Shown in pieces: positions 1-8,221 of a stretch of DNA of 64,000 nucleotides (the stretch's first letter is position 1; each line of letters begins with the position of its first letter). The notes under the pieces were generated by a model. That model worked only from the letters and a program-made list of their open reading frames with translations. It was not told the DNA's origin and did no database searches. Where the stretch lies: assembly GCA_033855775.1 (NCBI GenBank), contig JAWVFT010000023.1, positions 62,001-126,000 on the forward strand. Direction: 5' to 3'. Origin of the DNA: DASVTR01 sp033855775 (GTDB lineage: Bacteria; Acidobacteriota; Blastocatellia; Pyrinomonadales; Pyrinomonadaceae). A program made the position numbers and the translations under genes.

Positions 1-349
1 TTTTTAATTTTCCGCGTTTGCTGTTATTATCAATGGCAGTCAACAAGCATCGTTTGTTGACTTACTACTTTCACGCCGGAGATTGTGACAATTCGGCTGG
101 CTTTGTTGATGGTCAGGACGCTTTAACTTGATGAAGTCCGCTCTCTCGCGAACGACCCGGCGGGCAGTGAAACGATTTTAACTTCCATTTGTTAAGTCAG
201 GCGTCCGGGCTACCTCTCCCAGAGAAACATCGCATCCAGCCAACTCGCCGGGAAGGCTTGGCCCTTACAATTCGGGCGCGCGCCCGTAGCCTTCAATCAA
301 ATAATCATCAAAGACGCCTCGCAAATTTAAGTTCGGGACACCCATCTAA
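1..349. other. intergenic leader, no gene seen
   Basis: I see no convincing coding frame, tRNA or strong terminator here. The stretch presumably holds the promoter of the downstream c-di-GMP operon, but no clear -35/-10 pair stands out. No Shine-Dalgarno sequence is visible before the ATG at 350. Confidence 0.4.
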
Positions 350-2866
350 ATGATAGCCGCAGGTAGTCAACGCTTAAACAAACCATTGATGTGGCTGGTG
401 GTCGCAACCGGCGCCGGAGTTGTGCTGCTCTCAGCGCTCAGTCTTTCAATCGCGCGAATAGACGTGCCGTTGCTGTTGCTGGCCCTCATCACAATCAACA
501 TCGGGACGCGAATCACCATCAAAATCCCACACGTCAAGGGACAGGTTTCGCTCTCCGACACGTTTATCTTTCTGGCAGTGCTGTTGTTTGAAGGCGAGGC
601 AGCGGTCTTGTTGGCGGCGGCAGCCGCGCTCTGCGCGTCTCTGCGCCTGACCAAGAATCGCAGCCTGCTCTTCTTCAATCCGGCTATCACGGCCCTGACG
701 ACCTTCGTGCTGCTCTGGATTTTAAGGTTGTGCTTTGGCCCCATCGCGGAATTATCGCGGAGTCCGTCTTCGCTCAGGCTGCTGCTGGCGATTGGCATCA
801 TCACGGTCGTGCAGGCCGTGACGCATGCGGGCGTCATCACGCTCAGCGAAGCCAGGAGTTCGAGCAAGCTGCCGCGACAAAGGTGGGGCGGCGGTTTCGT
901 TTTGACCTTAATCACATACTTTGCCATCGCGGCGTCAGCCGGAATGATTGCGAAGCTCGTCAACATCGCAGGCTTTTATCCTTCGATTGCCTTCACGACC
1001 ATCGTCGCCATCATCCACTTCGCTTACTGCAACTATCTGCGCGGGGCTTATCAATCGGTGACTGAGGCGCGGCAGTTTGAGCAGCGCGTCGAGACTTTGC
1101 GCGAGAGCGAAGAGTTGTTCCGCAGCGCGTTTGATTACGCGGCGATTGGGATGGCTCTAGTGTCTGCGAAGGGACGCTGGCTGCAAGTCAATCGCTCGCT
1201 CTCCGAAATTCTGGGCTACTCGGCGCAGGAATTGCTGACGACCAACTTTCAGAGCATGACGCATCAGGACGACTTAGGCTCGGCCCTCGCCAACGTCAAG
1301 CAACTGCTCAAAGGCCAGCTTCCGACCTACCAGATGGAGAAGCGATACGTCCACAAGCAGGGCCACACGGTCTGGGTCTTGTGGAGCGTCTCGCGCGTGC
1401 GCGATCCGCACACCGATTCGCTTCATCTAATCTTTCAAATTCAGGACATCACTGACCGCAAGCGCGCCGAAGACCGACTGCTCCATGACGCCTTTCACGA
1501 TGCCTTGACGGGACTGCCGAATCGCGCTCTCTTCATGGATCACCTGAAGCTGGCGATTGCGCGCACACAGCGCAGCGACAATCAAATCTTCGCCGTCCTC
1601 TTCCTAGACCTTGACCGCTTCAAGGTCATTAACGACAGCCTCGGCCATATCATCGGCGACCAACTGCTGGTCGGCATCGCGCGGCGTCTGGAAAAGTGTC
1701 TGCGTCCGGGCGACACAGTGGCGCGCGTCGGCGGCGACGAGTTCACCATCCTGCTCGAAGATTTGATGGACGAGCCGGAGGCCATCTCGATTGCCGAGCG
1801 CATCCAGAAAGAATTGAAGGTGCCTTTCACGCTGAACGGCCACGAGGTCTTCACCACCGTCAGCATCGGGATTGCGCCGAGCACCATCGGCTACGACTTG
1901 CCCGACGACATCCTGCGCGACGCCGACACGGCGATGTATCGCGCCAAGTCACTTGGCAAAGCGCGTCATGAAGTCTTCGATAAATCAATGCATGCGGTGG
2001 CGATGAATCTGTTGCAACTCGAAACGGATTTGCGCCGCGCGCTCGACCGTCAGGAGTTCTTCGTCCAGTACCAGCCGATTGTCGCTCTCGACAATTTCAA
2101 CCTGCGCGGCTTTGAGGCTCTGGTGCGTTGGCAGCATCCCGAGCGCGGGTTGATTTCGCCGATGGACTTCATCCCGGTCGCCGAAGACACTGGCCAGATA
2201 ATCGCCATCGGCGCGTGGGCCTTGAAGGAGGCTTGCCGCCAGATGCGTCGCTGGCAGCGGCGCTATGCTTCCGACCTGCCGCTGTTCATCAGCGTCAACT
2301 TGTCGAGCAAGCAGTTTGAGCAGCCCGACTTGATTGAGCAAATCACGGAGATTCTGGACGAGACGAAGCTCGACCCGCGCAGCCTCAAGTTGGAGATAAC
2401 GGAGTCGGTCGTGATGGAGAACATAGACACCGCGACCGAGATGCTCAAGCAACTGCGCGCGCTCGGCGTGCAGCTTTCAATTGACGACTTCGGCACGGGC
2501 TATTCTTCGTTGAGCTACCTGCACCGCTTCCCGATTGACACGCTCAAGATTGACCGCTCGTTCGTCATCCGCATGGTGGACAATAACGAGAACATCGAAA
2601 TTGTCCGCACGATTATCATGCTGGCGCAGAACCTCGGCATGGATGTCGTCGCAGAGGGCGTGGAGACGAAGGAACAACTTGCGCTGCTCAGGAAACTGGG
2701 CTGCGAAAACGGTCAGGGCTACTTCTTCTCGCGTCCCGCTTACGCCAGCGGCGCTGAGAAAATCATCTCCGACACCTGCACACACTTGCAGCCGTTGCCG
2801 AACGTCGAGGGCGGGCAGGAGGCGGCGCACAGAGTCAAGGCTATCAAACCCATCATGGTGGCGTAA
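350..2866 (+). CDS. membrane PAS-GGDEF-EAL c-di-GMP protein
   Basis: This is a bifunctional cyclic-di-GMP enzyme. The first ~225 residues are a multi-pass hydrophobic sensor region resembling a MASE-type domain. A PAS domain follows (about residues 245-370, ending in DITDRKRAED), then a GGDEF domain (about 385-540) and an EAL domain (about 560-800). The cyclase signature is intact (VARVGGDEF). An RxxD inhibitory site (RPGD) lies exactly five residues upstream, which predicts product inhibition. EAL landmarks are also intact: EALVRW, DDFGTGYSSL, KIDRSF and VVAEGVET, so phosphodiesterase activity is possible too. The net direction cannot be told from sequence. The PilZ gene starts three bases after its stop, which points to a co-transcribed writer/eraser plus receptor. 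The ATG at 350 lacks a clear ribosome site, so a slightly later start is possible. Confidence 0.93.
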   Translation: MIAAGSQRLNKPLMWLVVATGAGVVLLSALSLSIARIDVPLLLLALITINIGTRITIKIPHVKGQVSLSDTFIFLAVLLFEGEAAVLLAAAAALCASLRLTKNRSLLFFNPAITALTTFVLLWILRLCFGPIAELSRSPSSLRLLLAIGIITVVQAVTHAGVITLSEARSSSKLPRQRWGGGFVLTLITYFAIAASAGMIAKLVNIAGFYPSIAFTTIVAIIHFAYCNYLRGAYQSVTEARQFEQRVETLRESEELFRSAFDYAAIGMALVSAKGRWLQVNRSLSEILGYSAQELLTTNFQSMTHQDDLGSALANVKQLLKGQLPTYQMEKRYVHKQGHTVWVLWSVSRVRDPHTDSLHLIFQIQDITDRKRAEDRLLHDAFHDALTGLPNRALFMDHLKLAIARTQRSDNQIFAVLFLDLDRFKVINDSLGHIIGDQLLVGIARRLEKCLRPGDTVARVGGDEFTILLEDLMDEPEAISIAERIQKELKVPFTLNGHEVFTTVSIGIAPSTIGYDLPDDILRDADTAMYRAKSLGKARHEVFDKSMHAVAMNLLQLETDLRRALDRQEFFVQYQPIVALDNFNLRGFEALVRWQHPERGLISPMDFIPVAEDTGQIIAIGAWALKEACRQMRRWQRRYASDLPLFISVNLSSKQFEQPDLIEQITEILDETKLDPRSLKLEITESVVMENIDTATEMLKQLRALGVQLSIDDFGTGYSSLSYLHRFPIDTLKIDRSFVIRMVDNNENIEIVRTIIMLAQNLGMDVVAEGVETKEQLALLRKLGCENGQGYFFSRPAYASGAEKIISDTCTHLQPLPNVEGGQEAAHRVKAIKPIMVA

Positions 2867-2869
2867 GCG

Positions 2870-3199
2870 ATGTCAAAGATTAGCGACCGCAGGGAAGCGG
2901 AACGTTTTCACGTCAAGCTCAACGCGCGTTGGGAGGGAGTCAAAGCGCAGCGCGCCGGAACGATTGTGGACATCAGTTCGACTGGCTGTTTTCTGTTGAC
3001 GCGCGACGAAGTGACGACCAGGGAATTGATTCGCATCGAGATTCAACTGCCGACCGAACGCTGGATTTCGCTGTGGGCCGAAGTGGTTTACCAGATTTCC
3101 GAGATGGGCTTTGCGCTGCGCTTCACAGGCTCGGTAGCGACCGAGCAGACGATGCTCAATCTACTGCTCGACATGCTGGCCGAAGGAGCTTCGGTGTGA
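2870..3199 (+). CDS. PilZ domain c-di-GMP receptor
   Basis: A 109-residue single-domain protein. It carries both halves of the PilZ ligand motif: an arginine-rich RREAER near the N-terminus and DISSTGCFL about 25 residues later (D/NxSxxG). PilZ proteins bind c-di-GMP and pass the signal to motility, polysaccharide or regulatory partners. It follows the GGDEF-EAL gene by three bases and is probably translationally coupled to it, so the two likely form a local signalling pair. No output domain is attached, so it should act by protein-protein contact. Confidence 0.88.
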   Translation: MSKISDRREAERFHVKLNARWEGVKAQRAGTIVDISSTGCFLLTRDEVTTRELIRIEIQLPTERWISLWAEVVYQISEMGFALRFTGSVATEQTMLNLLLDMLAEGASV

Positions 3200-3297
3200 A
3201 ACGGCAAGCGACCATGAAAGTTTTCCAGGCGCCGCTTTCGTCCTTTAAGATTCCAGAGCGGCGAATTTGAGCGAGGCAGAAGGGAGTGAGAGACAAG

Positions 3298-4119
3298 ATG
3301 AAGGACGCGAGGCCCAACATACACCAGCGGCTCAATGAAGTTCTGGCGCGAATAGAGCCGACTGCTTTGCAGGAGTCTGTCTCGGATTTGTTCAGCCGCC
3401 TGATTGATTTGCTCGACCTGCTGCATCTGCTGGAATCCTGCCTCAAGGCGGACGACACGCTGGTCAACTCGCCTATCATTTTCAAGTCGCTGCATGAGAA
3501 AGCCAAAGAGTTAATCGCCACCATCGAAGGCCAGGCCAAGCACGCCGAAGGCATCAGCGCCACGCTCGACGGACTTTACGACAGCACGATTTTCGCCTTT
3601 CAACATGAGTTGAAGCGAGTCCGCAATTTCATCGTGCTCAACCCGGAGCACTCGACTGAGCAAGTGCGAACGGAGTTTGCCCGCGCTCATGGTCTGCTGC
3701 GCAACTGCACGCAGCAGACGATTATCTCCATCTCCGTCATCTTCGATTCTTCATTGACCGGCGACCAGCTTTTCGACGACTTCAAACTAAAGCTCGAACA
3801 ATCGGTCGTCCTGTGCGAAGCCCTGACGATTCTCATCGAGCGCGTGAATCGCGCGGAGAGCCAGCGCGATTTGGATTCTTACTTCGCCTTGATGGAAGCG
3901 ATGACGATGTTTGAATCCTTCATGTCGTATCTGATGTTTCGGGATTGGGCCGAAGTCCAGAGATTTATGGATGAGCTAACGACGGCCCGCACGGAGTTTC
4001 AACTCTGGCCCCAGTTGAAGCAGTTCGCGGCTTATCTGGATACGCTGCATTGCCACGTCAGGATGCGCTCAGTCCTTCATAATCATCCGCTTCAACAGTC
4101 AACCGTCATCAGCAAATAA
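3298..4119 (+). CDS. helical protein of unknown function in c-di-GMP operon
   Basis: I do not recognise this 273-residue protein. It has no signal peptide or membrane segment, looks almost entirely alpha-helical, and contains several amphipathic stretches suggestive of a helical bundle. The ATG at 3298 has a GGAG about 11 bases upstream; a GTG at 3286 is the alternative. It is the last gene before a strong terminator at 4167 and follows the PilZ gene by about 100 bases. It may be an effector or regulator in the c-di-GMP pathway, but this rests on position only. Confidence 0.75.
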   Translation: MKDARPNIHQRLNEVLARIEPTALQESVSDLFSRLIDLLDLLHLLESCLKADDTLVNSPIIFKSLHEKAKELIATIEGQAKHAEGISATLDGLYDSTIFAFQHELKRVRNFIVLNPEHSTEQVRTEFARAHGLLRNCTQQTIISISVIFDSSLTGDQLFDDFKLKLEQSVVLCEALTILIERVNRAESQRDLDSYFALMEAMTMFESFMSYLMFRDWAEVQRFMDELTTARTEFQLWPQLKQFAAYLDTLHCHVRMRSVLHNHPLQQSTVISK

Positions 4120-4166
4120 CGCGCGCTCTGCGATCCTTTGACAATCGAGCCTGCCCGCACGAGAAG

Positions 4167-4200
4167 AGCCTGCCCCGCGAAGACGGAGCAGGCTTTTTTT
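4167..4200 (+). terminator. rho-independent terminator of c-di-GMP operon
   Basis: A seven-bp perfect stem AGCCTGC/GCAGGCT (4167-4173 and 4188-4194) is followed directly by a run of T to 4200. It closes the 350-4119 operon just outside the left end of the integrated element. Confidence 0.9.
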
Positions 4201-4218
4201 GCGCGCCTAAAGAAAATT

Positions 4219-4265
4219 GATGCCCCCACGAGGACTCGAACCTCGAACCAACAGATTATGAGTCT
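4219..4265. repeat. attL: displaced tRNA 3' fragment
   Basis: Forty-seven bases identical to 20644-20690. Read on the minus strand they give the anticodon-loop-to-3'-end half of the tRNA(CAT). Identity stops at 4218/20643 and at 4266/20691. There is no 5' half, so this copy cannot make a tRNA. Confidence 0.93.
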
Positions 4266-4305
4266 TAAATAGGTTTGCTGCTTTAGTTTGGCTGAGTGCG
4301 TAAGA

Positions 4306-4340
4306 GTAACAATTTGTTGCTCTTACGCACTTTGATATTA
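4306..4340. repeat. large hairpin next to attL
   Basis: Two 15-bp arms (4306-4320 and 4326-4340) are complementary with one mismatch around a five-base AATTT loop. It sits about 40 bp inside attL, before the first island gene. It could be a recombinase or excisionase site, or a terminator shielding the element end. Confidence 0.7.
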
Positions 4341-4378
4341 TAGCTGTGTGTTGCTGAGAATCATACTGTTTGGATGAG

Positions 4379-4402
4379 TTGGCACACAGTTGGCACACAA
4401 GA
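4379..4402. repeat. left arm-type repeat (GGCACAC pair)
   Basis: TGGCACAC at 4380 and TGGCACACAAGA at 4391 start 11 bp apart, one helical turn. The same pair with the same spacing occurs at 20575 and 20586 near attR. Their location just inside both ends fits arm-type binding sites for the integrase. This is inference from position and repetition. Confidence 0.5.
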
Positions 4403-4444
4403 AAATCGAATTATGCCTGCAATTATATGGAGTTTTTAGACGCT

Positions 4445-5308
4445 ATGACAAATGAACGCTCGCCATTAAGTGAAGAAGAGATTAACGAAGCTAGAAGACA
4501 ATTCCACAGCTTCCTTCAGATGATGGCAGTAGCCGGAAAGAAACGAGCATCTGCTACCGATACCTCTACTTCTAGCAGCGAAAGTAGGAACAATGATTAC
4601 TATATGAAAGTGACGCTAAAGAATGGCCGTGAGACGAAGTTGAAAACTATATTTCATGCAATAGAGGTAAGTATCGAAGATAAGCATGGCGGAGTATTTA
4701 AGTGTAGCTATCACATGAAAAATACAGTTGATAGTTTATACAAATGGATATTAGACAAACATCCTGATGCGACTGTTGACGAAATTCAGAGGATGGCAGA
4801 CGAAGAAAAGAAATCCTTTACTGAAATGAAGAAATTATTAGCTTTCTCCATCGCTGAATCAGAATTTTGGATACGGATGAAAATGGCAAGGTTTATGCAC
4901 GAACAATTACAGCCTACATTAGAAATGGTTTTAGCCGATTTAGTGGAAGATACGGCGCTATATGGAATGAGCGAATATGGCTATAAGCTGACAAATCCTA
5001 AAGACCTAGAAAAAGATGCCAAAGCTTATATCTCTTTAAGAAAGAAGCGCTCTAATGTCATTGAAGGTATTGGTAAACGCAAGAAAGCATTAATATCTAC
5101 TGAAGAGATTAGTGAATTTATAGAGAAGGTTTTTGCTTCGATGCAAGAACTAGACAGCGCCGGTAAAAAGATCACATCGCACGCTGTAGCACGTAAAGTT
5201 ATTGGCGCTAACCATAGTAATCCATTAAAAGCATTCAAAGATAAACTCAAAAAGTACGGCTTCGTTTTTGAAGACATGAAAGAAGATTATGCAAAAAGTA
5301 AAAAGTGA
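4445..5308 (+). CDS. unknown lysine-rich protein at left end of island
   Basis: I do not recognise this protein of about 287 residues. It is AT-rich in codon use, rich in Lys and Glu, mostly helical and probably cytoplasmic. The C-terminal ~90 residues are basic and could bind nucleic acid (a segment near residue 215 reads KKRSNVIEGIGKRKK). The ATG at 4445 has a GGAG about 12 bases upstream; an ATG at 4427 is possible. It stands alone between attL and a terminator at 5344. Base composition differs strongly from the chromosome outside the island. Confidence 0.7.
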   Translation: MTNERSPLSEEEINEARRQFHSFLQMMAVAGKKRASATDTSTSSSESRNNDYYMKVTLKNGRETKLKTIFHAIEVSIEDKHGGVFKCSYHMKNTVDSLYKWILDKHPDATVDEIQRMADEEKKSFTEMKKLLAFSIAESEFWIRMKMARFMHEQLQPTLEMVLADLVEDTALYGMSEYGYKLTNPKDLEKDAKAYISLRKKRSNVIEGIGKRKKALISTEEISEFIEKVFASMQELDSAGKKITSHAVARKVIGANHSNPLKAFKDKLKKYGFVFEDMKEDYAKSKK

Positions 5309-5343
5309 ACAAAAAAACAGATAAGATTTTTATGTTCTAACTT

Positions 5344-5365
5344 AAAAAGCTATTCGCTTTTTTAG
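5344..5365 (+). terminator. terminator after first island gene
   Basis: A seven-bp stem AAAAAGC/GCTTTTT (5344-5350 and 5356-5362) with a five-base loop and terminal T residues lies 36 bases after the stop at 5308. The A and T runs on either side would allow it to work in both directions. Confidence 0.7.
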
Positions 5366-5393
5366 CTAAATAAAAAGCGCTTCTGATTTGCTA

Positions 5394-5429
5394 CTCTCTG
5401 TGCTGCTTAGTAAGGCACAGGGAGTTTTT
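5394..5429 (+). terminator. terminator or attenuator before xis-like gene
   Basis: A ten-bp stem (5394-5403 with 5415-5424, one G-T pair) is followed by TTTTT at 5425-5429. It ends only a few bases before the AGGAGAG ribosome site of the excisionase-like gene at 5446. A hairpin this close to the start may attenuate that gene rather than merely end upstream transcription. Confidence 0.6.
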
Positions 5430-5445
5430 CTTTAGGAGAGACATA

Positions 5446-5649
5446 ATGAATCAGGAATGGTCAACAGTTGAAGTTGCCGCGCCCGTTTTGGGAATGTCTA
5501 AACAGGGCATGTATGACGCAATCCGCAAAGGACAGTTGCCGCGCGAAGCCGTGCTGCGGATCGGCAAGCGAATCCGTATCAACCTAAAAGCATTAAGCGC
5601 GCAAGGTGCGCCTAAACGCGAAGAACAAAGTGAGTACGCTGCTACATAG
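5446..5649 (+). CDS. excisionase-like HTH protein
   Basis: A 67-residue protein with the short winged-helix fold of MerR/AlpA/Xis proteins (HTH_17-like). The N-terminal half reads STVEVAAPVLGMSKQGMYDA, followed by IRKGQLP and a basic wing RIGKRIRIN. Proteins like this bend DNA at att sites or regulate integrase. A clear AGGAG lies eight bases before the ATG. It sits upstream of the PrimPol gene, far from the integrase, so it may also be a copy-control or transcription factor. A second HTH of the same broad type is at 15483-15683. Confidence 0.8.
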   Translation: MNQEWSTVEVAAPVLGMSKQGMYDAIRKGQLPREAVLRIGKRIRINLKALSAQGAPKREEQSEYAAT

Positions 5650-5723
5650 GCAAGGCCGCTTAGTTGTTAAGGCTTAAATAGAACAAAACACGCACAGCAA
5701 AACCACTGGCAGAGTTGAAATCA

Positions 5724-7841
5724 ATGAACAGCCCATTGGAAGTTGCCCGCTCTTACCTTGTGCGCGGTTGGATGCCGCTACCTATCGCGCATCAATCGAA
5801 GAATCCGAACCGCACAGGATGGCAGCGTTTCAGCATTAAGCAAGGCGAGTTACCGCAATTCTTCAACGGCAAGCCGCAAAATATCGGCGTCCTGCTCGGC
5901 AAGCCGTCAGGCGGGCTGGCGGACGTTGATCTTGATTGTGCTGAAAGCATCGCGCTCGCCTCTTATTTCTTGCCGTCAAGTGATGCTGTGTTCGGACGCA
6001 CTAGCAGACCACGCTCGCATTATCTATACATCACAACGGATGACGCGAAGACAGTTAAGTTTGAGGACATTGACGGGAAGATGCTTGTGGAGTTGCGTTC
6101 TACGGGCTGTCAAACCGTCTTTCCCGGTTCGACGCATCCGTCTGGAGAAATGATTGAATGGCATAAGGACGGAGAACCGCCGCGCGTATCTTATGCCGAA
6201 CTGTTGCGCGCCGTGCGCCGCATGGCAGCAGCATGTTTAATCGTTCGGCACTATCCGGCGCAAGGTAGTCGCAATGATCTTTCGCTTGCGCTCGCGGGCG
6301 GTCTGTTACGGGCGGGATGGAGTGAACAGGAAACGGAGCATTTCATCAGCGCGATATGTACGGCAGCGCAAGATGAAGAGACACAAGCCCGCGTCAAAAG
6401 CGTAATCGGCACGGCAAAGAAACTGACAAGCGGAGAGCATGTAACGGGCTGGCCGACGCTGGCAAACTTGTTGACTGACGGCATTGTTGCACGTCTCCGC
6501 TCGCTACTAGAGTTACGCGAGCCGAACACTGAAACACAAAGCAGCACGGCAGCGAAAGACACAGAGACGAAAAACGATGATGCTCCGTTGCGCGTCGTCT
6601 GCATGGCGGACGTTGCGCCCGAACAGGTTTCTTGGTTGTGGCATCCCTATATCGCCAAAGGCAAGCTGACACTTCTTGAAGGCGATCCGGGCTTGGGTAA
6701 GTCGTGGCTGACGTGCGCGATTGCCTGTGCTGTTTCTCACGGCAGGGGATTGCCAAACGCCGCGCCGTTTGAAGCTGGCAACGTTTTAATGCTTTCAGCC
6801 GAAGATGGTCTAGGCGATACGTTGCGCCCGCGTCTTGATGCTGTTGAAGCGGACGTGCGCCGCATCTTTGCGCTGAATGAGCCATTGACGTTTGACACGT
6901 CAGGTTTAATTCGCTTGGAAGCGGCAATCATCGAACACGCGCCCGCGCTCGTCATTATTGACCCCCTCTTTGCTTTTACGGGTGGCAAGGTGGACATACA
7001 TCGCGCGAACGAATGTAGAGCCATTAGCGCGCCTCTGGCAGCGATTGCAGAGCGGCACGGCTGCGCGATGCTCGCCGTCAGGCACTTGGGAAAGTCGCGC
7101 GGCGGCGGTCATGCCCTTAATGCGGGCATCGGCTCGATTGACTTCACAGCGGCGGCGCGCAGCGTTTTACTTGTCGGACGCGATCCAGATGAAGAACAGC
7201 GGCGCGCGGTTGTGCAGACGAAGAACAACCTTGCCCCGCACGGCGAAGCTATTGGCTACAAGTTAGAAGACAGCCAGTTCTTTTGGACGGGTGTAAGTGA
7301 CCTGACAGCCGAGCGCATACTTGCCGCAGCATCGGACGAGGGCGAGCGCAGCACAATCACAGAAGCCGAGGATTTCTTACGCACCGCTCTTTCCAGCGGC
7401 GGGCGAGATAGCAAGGCTATCAAAGATGAAGCCAAACAGGCTGGCATCTCTGAGGCGACACTACGTCGCGCTAAAACACGGCTCAAGGTGCAAGCGAAAA
7501 AGGTTGGCTTGCCTGGTAGCCATTTTCAAAAGTGGGTGTGGGAATTGTCAAACAATGAAGGCGCTCAAATATGTGTCGAAGATGCTCAAACAAGCGAAGA
7601 TGAGCATCTTCGGGCAAATGGCGCGGACAAAGGTAGTTATTTACAACAGTTAGCCGAAGATGCTCAAGTGTCTGAGTTTGAGCATCTTCGGGCGCAAGCT
7701 TGCACATCTTCGGGCGAAGAAGAACAGCCGTTGACTGACGAAGAAGAGGAACTAGCCGCGCGCTTGGAGTTCAGCGAACACTTATCTAGAGCGGAAGCCG
7801 AACGACGGGCGCGCGAATGGTTTGCGCCAGTCCCGTTTTGA
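5724..7841 (+). CDS. PrimPol primase-polymerase / RepA-type helicase
   Basis: A plasmid-type replication protein of about 705 residues. The N-terminal ~200 residues match the bifunctional primase/polymerase domain: the DVDLDC metal-binding motif near residue 73, and CQTVFPGSTH further on. A linker domain follows, then a RecA-like hexameric helicase (AAA_25/RepA) with Walker A EGDPGLGKSW and Walker B ALVIIDPLFAF. The last ~110 residues are acidic and repetitive, containing two copies of an EDAQ-S-E-EHLRA motif encoded by inverted DNA repeats (7577-7700). It would prime and unwind the excised element. The ATG at 5724 is preferred over the TTG three codons upstream. Confidence 0.88.
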   Translation: MNSPLEVARSYLVRGWMPLPIAHQSKNPNRTGWQRFSIKQGELPQFFNGKPQNIGVLLGKPSGGLADVDLDCAESIALASYFLPSSDAVFGRTSRPRSHYLYITTDDAKTVKFEDIDGKMLVELRSTGCQTVFPGSTHPSGEMIEWHKDGEPPRVSYAELLRAVRRMAAACLIVRHYPAQGSRNDLSLALAGGLLRAGWSEQETEHFISAICTAAQDEETQARVKSVIGTAKKLTSGEHVTGWPTLANLLTDGIVARLRSLLELREPNTETQSSTAAKDTETKNDDAPLRVVCMADVAPEQVSWLWHPYIAKGKLTLLEGDPGLGKSWLTCAIACAVSHGRGLPNAAPFEAGNVLMLSAEDGLGDTLRPRLDAVEADVRRIFALNEPLTFDTSGLIRLEAAIIEHAPALVIIDPLFAFTGGKVDIHRANECRAISAPLAAIAERHGCAMLAVRHLGKSRGGGHALNAGIGSIDFTAAARSVLLVGRDPDEEQRRAVVQTKNNLAPHGEAIGYKLEDSQFFWTGVSDLTAERILAAASDEGERSTITEAEDFLRTALSSGGRDSKAIKDEAKQAGISEATLRRAKTRLKVQAKKVGLPGSHFQKWVWELSNNEGAQICVEDAQTSEDEHLRANGADKGSYLQQLAEDAQVSEFEHLRAQACTSSGEEEQPLTDEEEELAARLEFSEHLSRAEAERRAREWFAPVPF
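7577..7700. repeat. inverted repeat cluster inside the PrimPol gene
   Basis: Two long inverted repeats share one core. CGAAGATGCTCA (7577-7588) pairs with 7601-7612 across 12 bases. CCGAAGATGCTCAA (7654-7667) pairs with 7678-7691 across 10 bases. A fifth partial copy (CATCTTCGGGCG) follows near 7703. Five occurrences of the GAAGATG core within about 130 bp look like iterons or a protein-binding array embedded in the replication gene. Confidence 0.75.
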
Positions 7842-7879
7842 AGTTGCCATGCAGACGAAAAAAGATGTTAGGAGAAGAG

Positions 7880-8221
7880 ATGCCACGCACTCGCACAAAA
7901 ACAAAAAGTAAAAGTTTGGCCCCTAAGATTCTCCCCGGCCACGTCGCGGCTGTGATGGTCAGGTGTGGAAAGCCTAACTGTAAATGCGCCAGCGGGAAGC
8001 TTCACGGCCCGTATTTTTATCATCGCACATGGGCCGATGGTCTGCGGTCGAAACGTTATCTCAAGTCCACAGAGGTCGCACAGGTGCGCGCGGCCTGCGA
8101 TGAGCATCGGCAGCTACAGATAAAACTCCGTGAAGGGAGAGCGCAGCATAAAGACATGCTCGCCCGCGCCCGCGAGTTATTCTCGCTGCTATCCAGAGCA
8201 GAGAAAGAGGGTTTGATATGA
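7880..8221 (+). CDS. DUF6788-like small protein
   Basis: A 113-residue basic protein. Its central signature CGKPNCKCASGKLHGPYFYH is typical of the DUF6788 family found on plasmids and integrated elements; the two close cysteine pairs could bind zinc. The molecular function is unknown. The ATG at 7880 has AGGAG seven bases upstream and is preferred over the earlier ATG at 7865. The gene overlaps the next by four bases (ATGA), so the two are translationally coupled. Confidence 0.75.
   Translation: MPRTRTKTKSKSLAPKILPGHVAAVMVRCGKPNCKCASGKLHGPYFYHRTWADGLRSKRYLKSTEVAQVRAACDEHRQLQIKLREGRAQHKDMLARARELFSLLSRAEKEGLI

Noticed and set aside
4219..4265. A second functional tRNA(CAT)
   Set aside because: Only the 3' half is present; the D-arm and 5' acceptor are missing.
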